A DNA stretch of 10,000 nucleotides from Halisarca cf. caerulea (taxonomy: Eukaryota; Porifera; Demospongiae; Chondrillida; Halisarcidae): NCBI GenBank assembly GCA_963170055.1, contig CAUJGJ010000004.1:345001-355000 (forward strand), in the 5' to 3' direction. The notes under the pieces are model-generated. The model ran no database searches and was not told the DNA's origin. It saw nothing but the letters and a program-made list of their open reading frames with translations. This document shows positions 7,472 to 10,000 of this stretch, in pieces. A program made the translations under genes and the position numbers. Position 1 is the first letter of the stretch. Every line of letters begins with the position of its first letter.

Positions 7472-7640
7472 GTGACTCTTCTAAAGCAGGCACACACATA
7501 CTCATGTTAATCCAACCTGTACAGTCGGCCACTATTTGGAAGTAATTCTGCGTTCATTTAGCAGAGTAAGTAGAACAGAGGTGCACACATAATATGCACA
7601 TGCACACAGACACATGAAAAACACATGCGCACAAGAGGTA

Positions 7641-7677
7641 GGGAGGGAGGGAGGGAGGGAAAGAGAAGAGAGGGGGA
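7641..7677 (+). repeat. (GGGA)5 and polypurine tract, G-quadruplex-capable
   Basis: Five GGGA units (7641-7660) are followed by GA-rich purines ending in a GGGGG run, giving about 37 consecutive purines. Five GGG runs with one-base loops satisfy the usual G-quadruplex pattern on the + strand, so the motif would also be present in the CLYBL pre-mRNA. Confidence 0.8.
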
Positions 7678-8035
7678 GTGGTACGTGTAGGGTAAAAGGT
7701 CATGTTCTGTGTTCTGTGTGCATACAAGGTCACATGTGGATCACATGATATTATACATACAATTGCAAAATTCAGCTGAATGCAGCCCCCCCCCGGCTAC
7801 TTGACATGTCAAAACCAACTCCTTGGCAGTGTGCTTGTGGCTAACACAGTACACCTTCGCAACCTTGATAATCTGTTCCCCTTTAGCTGATGCACCTACC
7901 AATCCATGAATTTCATCATAAGAGGAGTTCAGTACAGAGCAGTGAGAACTTGCAGGTTCACCCTCTCTTTGAACTCGTAGCACTGTTGACAGATACATCT
8001 CTGCTCAATGTCGCTCTGCCCAGAACCCAGTCAGC

Positions 8036-8213
8036 TGCAGGGAACCTCTCTTGTCCGCCACAACTGGGAATGTCAGTTTTATGGTGGATTAGCGGGGTTG
8101 GCGGATTAACGAGGTTTAAACACAGTACATGTATGTAATTTGTTTTTTGGAAACTAGGGCGGATTGGTGGGGTTGGCAGATTAGAGATTGGCAGATTAGA
8201 GAGGTTCACTGTA
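8036..8213. mobile_element. MITE C, pogo/Tigger-like, 178 bp, with five subterminal motif copies
   Basis: The left end at 8036-8060 (starting TGCAGGGAACCTCTCT) and the right end at 8189-8213 (ending AGAGAGGTTCACTGTA) are inverted repeats identical at 20 of 25 positions. The right end is flanked by TA; the left has TG, probably a mutated TA. A 15-bp motif GGNGGATTANCGAGG and variants occurs at 8083, 8100, 8158, 8175 and 8190, spaced 15 or 17 bases within each cluster, which looks like multiple transposase-binding sites. No ORF is present. It is the same type as MITEs A and B by its GAGGTT-CACTGTA end. Confidence 0.65.
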
Positions 8214-8230
8214 CTCTGGTTTCCTCAGCA

Positions 8231-8298
8231 AGCAGATCCCCTATGGTAGCTGTCATGAGGTTCAAGCAGATTCTCCATGGTAGCTGTCAGGAGGTTCA
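8231..8298. repeat. 34-bp tandem duplication
   Basis: AGCAGATCCCCTATGG... (8231-8264) is followed by a second copy (8265-8298) with a few substitutions; both contain GGTAGCTGTCA and end in GAGGTTCA. Confidence 0.7.
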
Positions 8299-8463
8299 GT
8301 AGTACCTTTGAGAGTCCACCCTCAGGGACAGGTGTTAGGTGGTCTCTGACAAGGGGAAGTTAGTATGGGGCATGCTACACTTGTGACCAGCAAGGCTAGA
8401 TCTTTGCTAGGGGTGGTCTCTCATGAGGGTGGTCTCTCAAAAGAGGTACTATAACACACTGTA
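8295..8463. mobile_element. MITE-like inverted-repeat element D
   Basis: AGTACCTTTGAGAGTCCACCC (from 8301) pairs with GGGTGGTCTCTCAAAAGAGGTACT (ending 8450) as an imperfect inverted repeat. Outside it CAGT (8297) and CACTGTA (8457-8463) correspond, though the left end seems to have lost about seven bases. GGGTGGTCTCTCA occurs twice at the right (8411 and 8427) and GGTGGTCTCTGA once internally (8339), giving the same iterated layout as element C but a different motif. No ORF. Confidence 0.5.
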
Positions 8464-8523
8464 TAAATATATCTTCAATCACTCCAATATTGAAACATTT
8501 CCTTGCGGCTGTGCACATATCAT

Positions 8524-9120
8524 ACCTACCTAGGCACAGGCCTTCACCAGCTCCAGGCAGACCAACATAGGCACTGGCCTTCACCAGCTCCAGGCAGACC
8601 TACCTAGGCACAGGCCTTCACCAGCTCCAGGCAGACCAACATAGGCACAGGCCTTCACCAGCTCCAGGCAGACCAACATAGGCACAGACCTTCACCAGCT
8701 CCAGGCAGACCTACCTAGGCACAGGCCTTCACCAGCTCCAGGCAGACCTACCTAGGCACAGGCCTTCACCAGCTCCAGGCAGACCTACCTAGGCACGGGC
8801 CTTCACCAGCTCCAGGCAGACCTACCTAGGCACAGGCCTTCACCAGCTCCAGGCAGACCTACCTAGGCACGGGCCTTCACCAGCTCCAGGCAGCCTTACC
8901 TAGGCACAGGCCTTCACCAGCTCCAGGCAGACCTACCTAGGCACAGGCCTTCACCAGCTCCAGGCAGACCTACCTAGGCACAGGCCTTCACCAGCTCCAG
9001 GCAAACCTACCTAGGCACAGGCCTTCACCAGCTCCAGGCAAACCTACCTAGGCACAGGCCTTCACCAGCTCCAGGCAGACCTACCTAGGCACAGGCCTTC
9101 ACCAGCTCCAGGCAAGCCTA
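8524..9120. repeat. 37-bp minisatellite, about 16 units
   Basis: CCTTCACCAGCTCCAGGC recurs every 37 bases from 8541 to 9096, with a partial unit before and after. Units are nearly identical; the main variants are ACCAACATAG (units 1, 3, 4) versus ACCTACCTAG (all later complete units), GGGCC for AGGCC, and GCAAACC in two adjacent units (8985, 9022). A unit of 37 is not a multiple of three and shifts every frame, so it is not protein-coding. Confidence 0.97.
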
Positions 9121-9249
9121 CTTTGCTATAGTTGAAAGGTACGTAGATACTGAAAACAGTCAGCCTTTGTGACCCTCTCAGTCTACTTTGTCAGTGAGCT
9201 GTATCAGGCCCAGCCCTTGATGTCATACTCCAACAACAAGGAAGCTAGA

Positions 9250-9251
<2 letters not shown>
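9121..9251. other. Unique spacer between repeats
   Basis: About 130 bases of unique sequence between the 37-bp array and the next GT tract. No exon matching CLYBL or other recognisable coding sequence is seen. Confidence 0.4.
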
Positions 9252-9322
<71 letters not shown>

Positions 9323-9355
9323 ATGTGTGTGTGTGTGTGTGTGCGTGTGTGTGTG

Positions 9356-9426
<71 letters not shown>
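9252..9426 (+). repeat. (GT)n microsatellite
   Basis: 175 bp of TG/GT on the + strand with a few GCATG and GCGTG interruptions near 9321-9358. Its strand sense is opposite to the (CA)n tracts at 5628, 6836 and 7339, so in the CLYBL transcript it is complementary to them. Confidence 0.98.
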
Positions 9427-9427
<1 letters not shown>

Positions 9428-9720
9428 GCCAAGGAGACTACACCAAGCTGTGTACTTGGGTTGTTTATCACAAGTGGTACCTGGACACAGATGTAGAGTT
9501 TTGTGTTAAGCCCATGGTTGAATGACTTTGCTATGGCAACACACATGATGATTTCTGTGGTAACTGTCATAACTCTATATTGATAATATTGGTAGTGGTG
9601 AAGGCTCAGTAGGTCAGCATGTCAGATGTGAGCCACTGGGCGTTTCCCCCTGCACCCCCTCCCACACACACACCACACAATAAGGAATAGAAAACTAGAC
9701 TATAATTTGATTTTAATTTT
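9427..9720. other. Unique spacer between GT tracts, nothing identified
   Basis: About 290 bases without tandem structure apart from a short CA run and C-rich patch (9646-9678). I see no exon, RNA gene or inverted repeat that stands out. Confidence 0.4.
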
Positions 9721-9736
9721 GTGTGTGTGTGTGTGT

Positions 9737-9791
<55 letters not shown>

Positions 9792-9792
9792 C

Positions 9793-9867
<75 letters not shown>

Positions 9868-9900
9868 GGTATGTGTGTGTGTGTGCGTGTGCGTGTGTGT

Positions 9901-9967
<67 letters not shown>

Positions 9968-10000
9968 GGTATGTGTGTGTGTGTGTACGTGTGCGTGTGT
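9721..10000 (+). repeat. (GT)n microsatellite with internal 100-bp duplication, runs off the window
   Basis: GT-rich to the window end, with TATG, GCGT, ACGT and ATGGGTATG interruptions. TATGGGTATG occurs at 9864 and again at 9964, followed in both cases by a similar GT-[GA]CGTGTGCGTGTGT context, so a block of about 100 bp has been duplicated inside the tract. Confidence 0.95.

Larger units (their letters stand above)
6193..10000 (+). other. CLYBL: CLYBL intron 3 (partial) or truncated 3' flank, repeat-dominated
   Basis: I scanned for the missing C-terminal motifs (GFTGKQVIHP-like) in the three + frames and did not find them, so everything after 6192 is best read as a long intron continuing past the window. 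Unique sequence is limited to about 6862-7338, 7472-8035, 9121-9251 and 9427-9720, where I see no supported gene; the rest is tandem repeats and MITE-like elements listed separately. Confidence 0.6.

Noticed and set aside
7741..7998. 85-codon - strand frame just left of MITE C
   Set aside because: The peptide has a plausible mixed composition, but I recognise no family and see no flanking splice or start context. It could be a decayed transposon fragment, but I cannot support it.
9169..9525. Possible final CLYBL exon near 9169-9240 or 9430-9525
   Set aside because: The translations do not resemble the CLYBL C-terminus, and the frame passes through the GT tract.

Overview
The window looks like nuclear DNA from a multicellular animal, most likely an invertebrate. 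The evidence is an intron-split gene with GT-AG splice sites and a mitochondrial presequence, TA-flanked miniature inverted-repeat transposons, long (CA)n/(GT)n microsatellites, and CpG-poor AT-rich spacers that alternate with CpG-richer gene starts. I cannot place it more precisely; a sponge or another marine invertebrate would fit, but that is a guess. I see no prokaryotic operon, CRISPR array or defence system.

Layout. Bases 1-711 hold the 3' part (or all) of an unrecognised, Ser/Pro-rich, acidic protein on the + strand, whose frame is open to the left edge of the window. Bases 712-4095 are AT-rich, apparently non-coding DNA. They contain a 177-bp TA-flanked MITE (1543-1719), a degenerate possible relative (2591-2687), overlapping hairpins (2224-2278), a 21-bp tandem duplication (3341-3382) and a 152-bp foldback element with a hammerhead-like core motif (3491-3642). 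A further imperfect hairpin lies at 4096-4174. A CpG-rich, palindrome-rich stretch (about 4190-4501) precedes the one confidently identified gene.

That gene is CLYBL (citramalyl-CoA lyase, formerly citrate lyase beta-like, mitochondrial), + strand. Exon 1 is 4502-4705, exon 2 is 5423-5614 and exon 3 is 5892-6192. Together they give 232 codons plus one base. The C-terminal third (about 100 residues in the family) is not found in the remaining 3.8 kb, so the gene continues beyond the right edge through a long intron 3, or is truncated.

All three visible introns are filled with repeats. Intron 1 is about 85 percent a 59-bp minisatellite. Intron 2 is about 73 percent (CA)n. Intron 3, as far as seen, holds a MITE abutting a 31-bp GT-rich minisatellite, (CA)n tracts, a G-rich tract, two more MITE-like elements, a 37-bp minisatellite of 16 units, and two long (GT)n tracts, one running off the window end. 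The most interesting structural points are a group of MITE-like elements sharing terminal CAGT/ACTG motifs and iterated 15-17 bp subterminal motifs, a minisatellite starting exactly at a MITE terminus, and opposite-strand CA and GT repeats flanking CLYBL exon 3. I found no convincing new molecular system.
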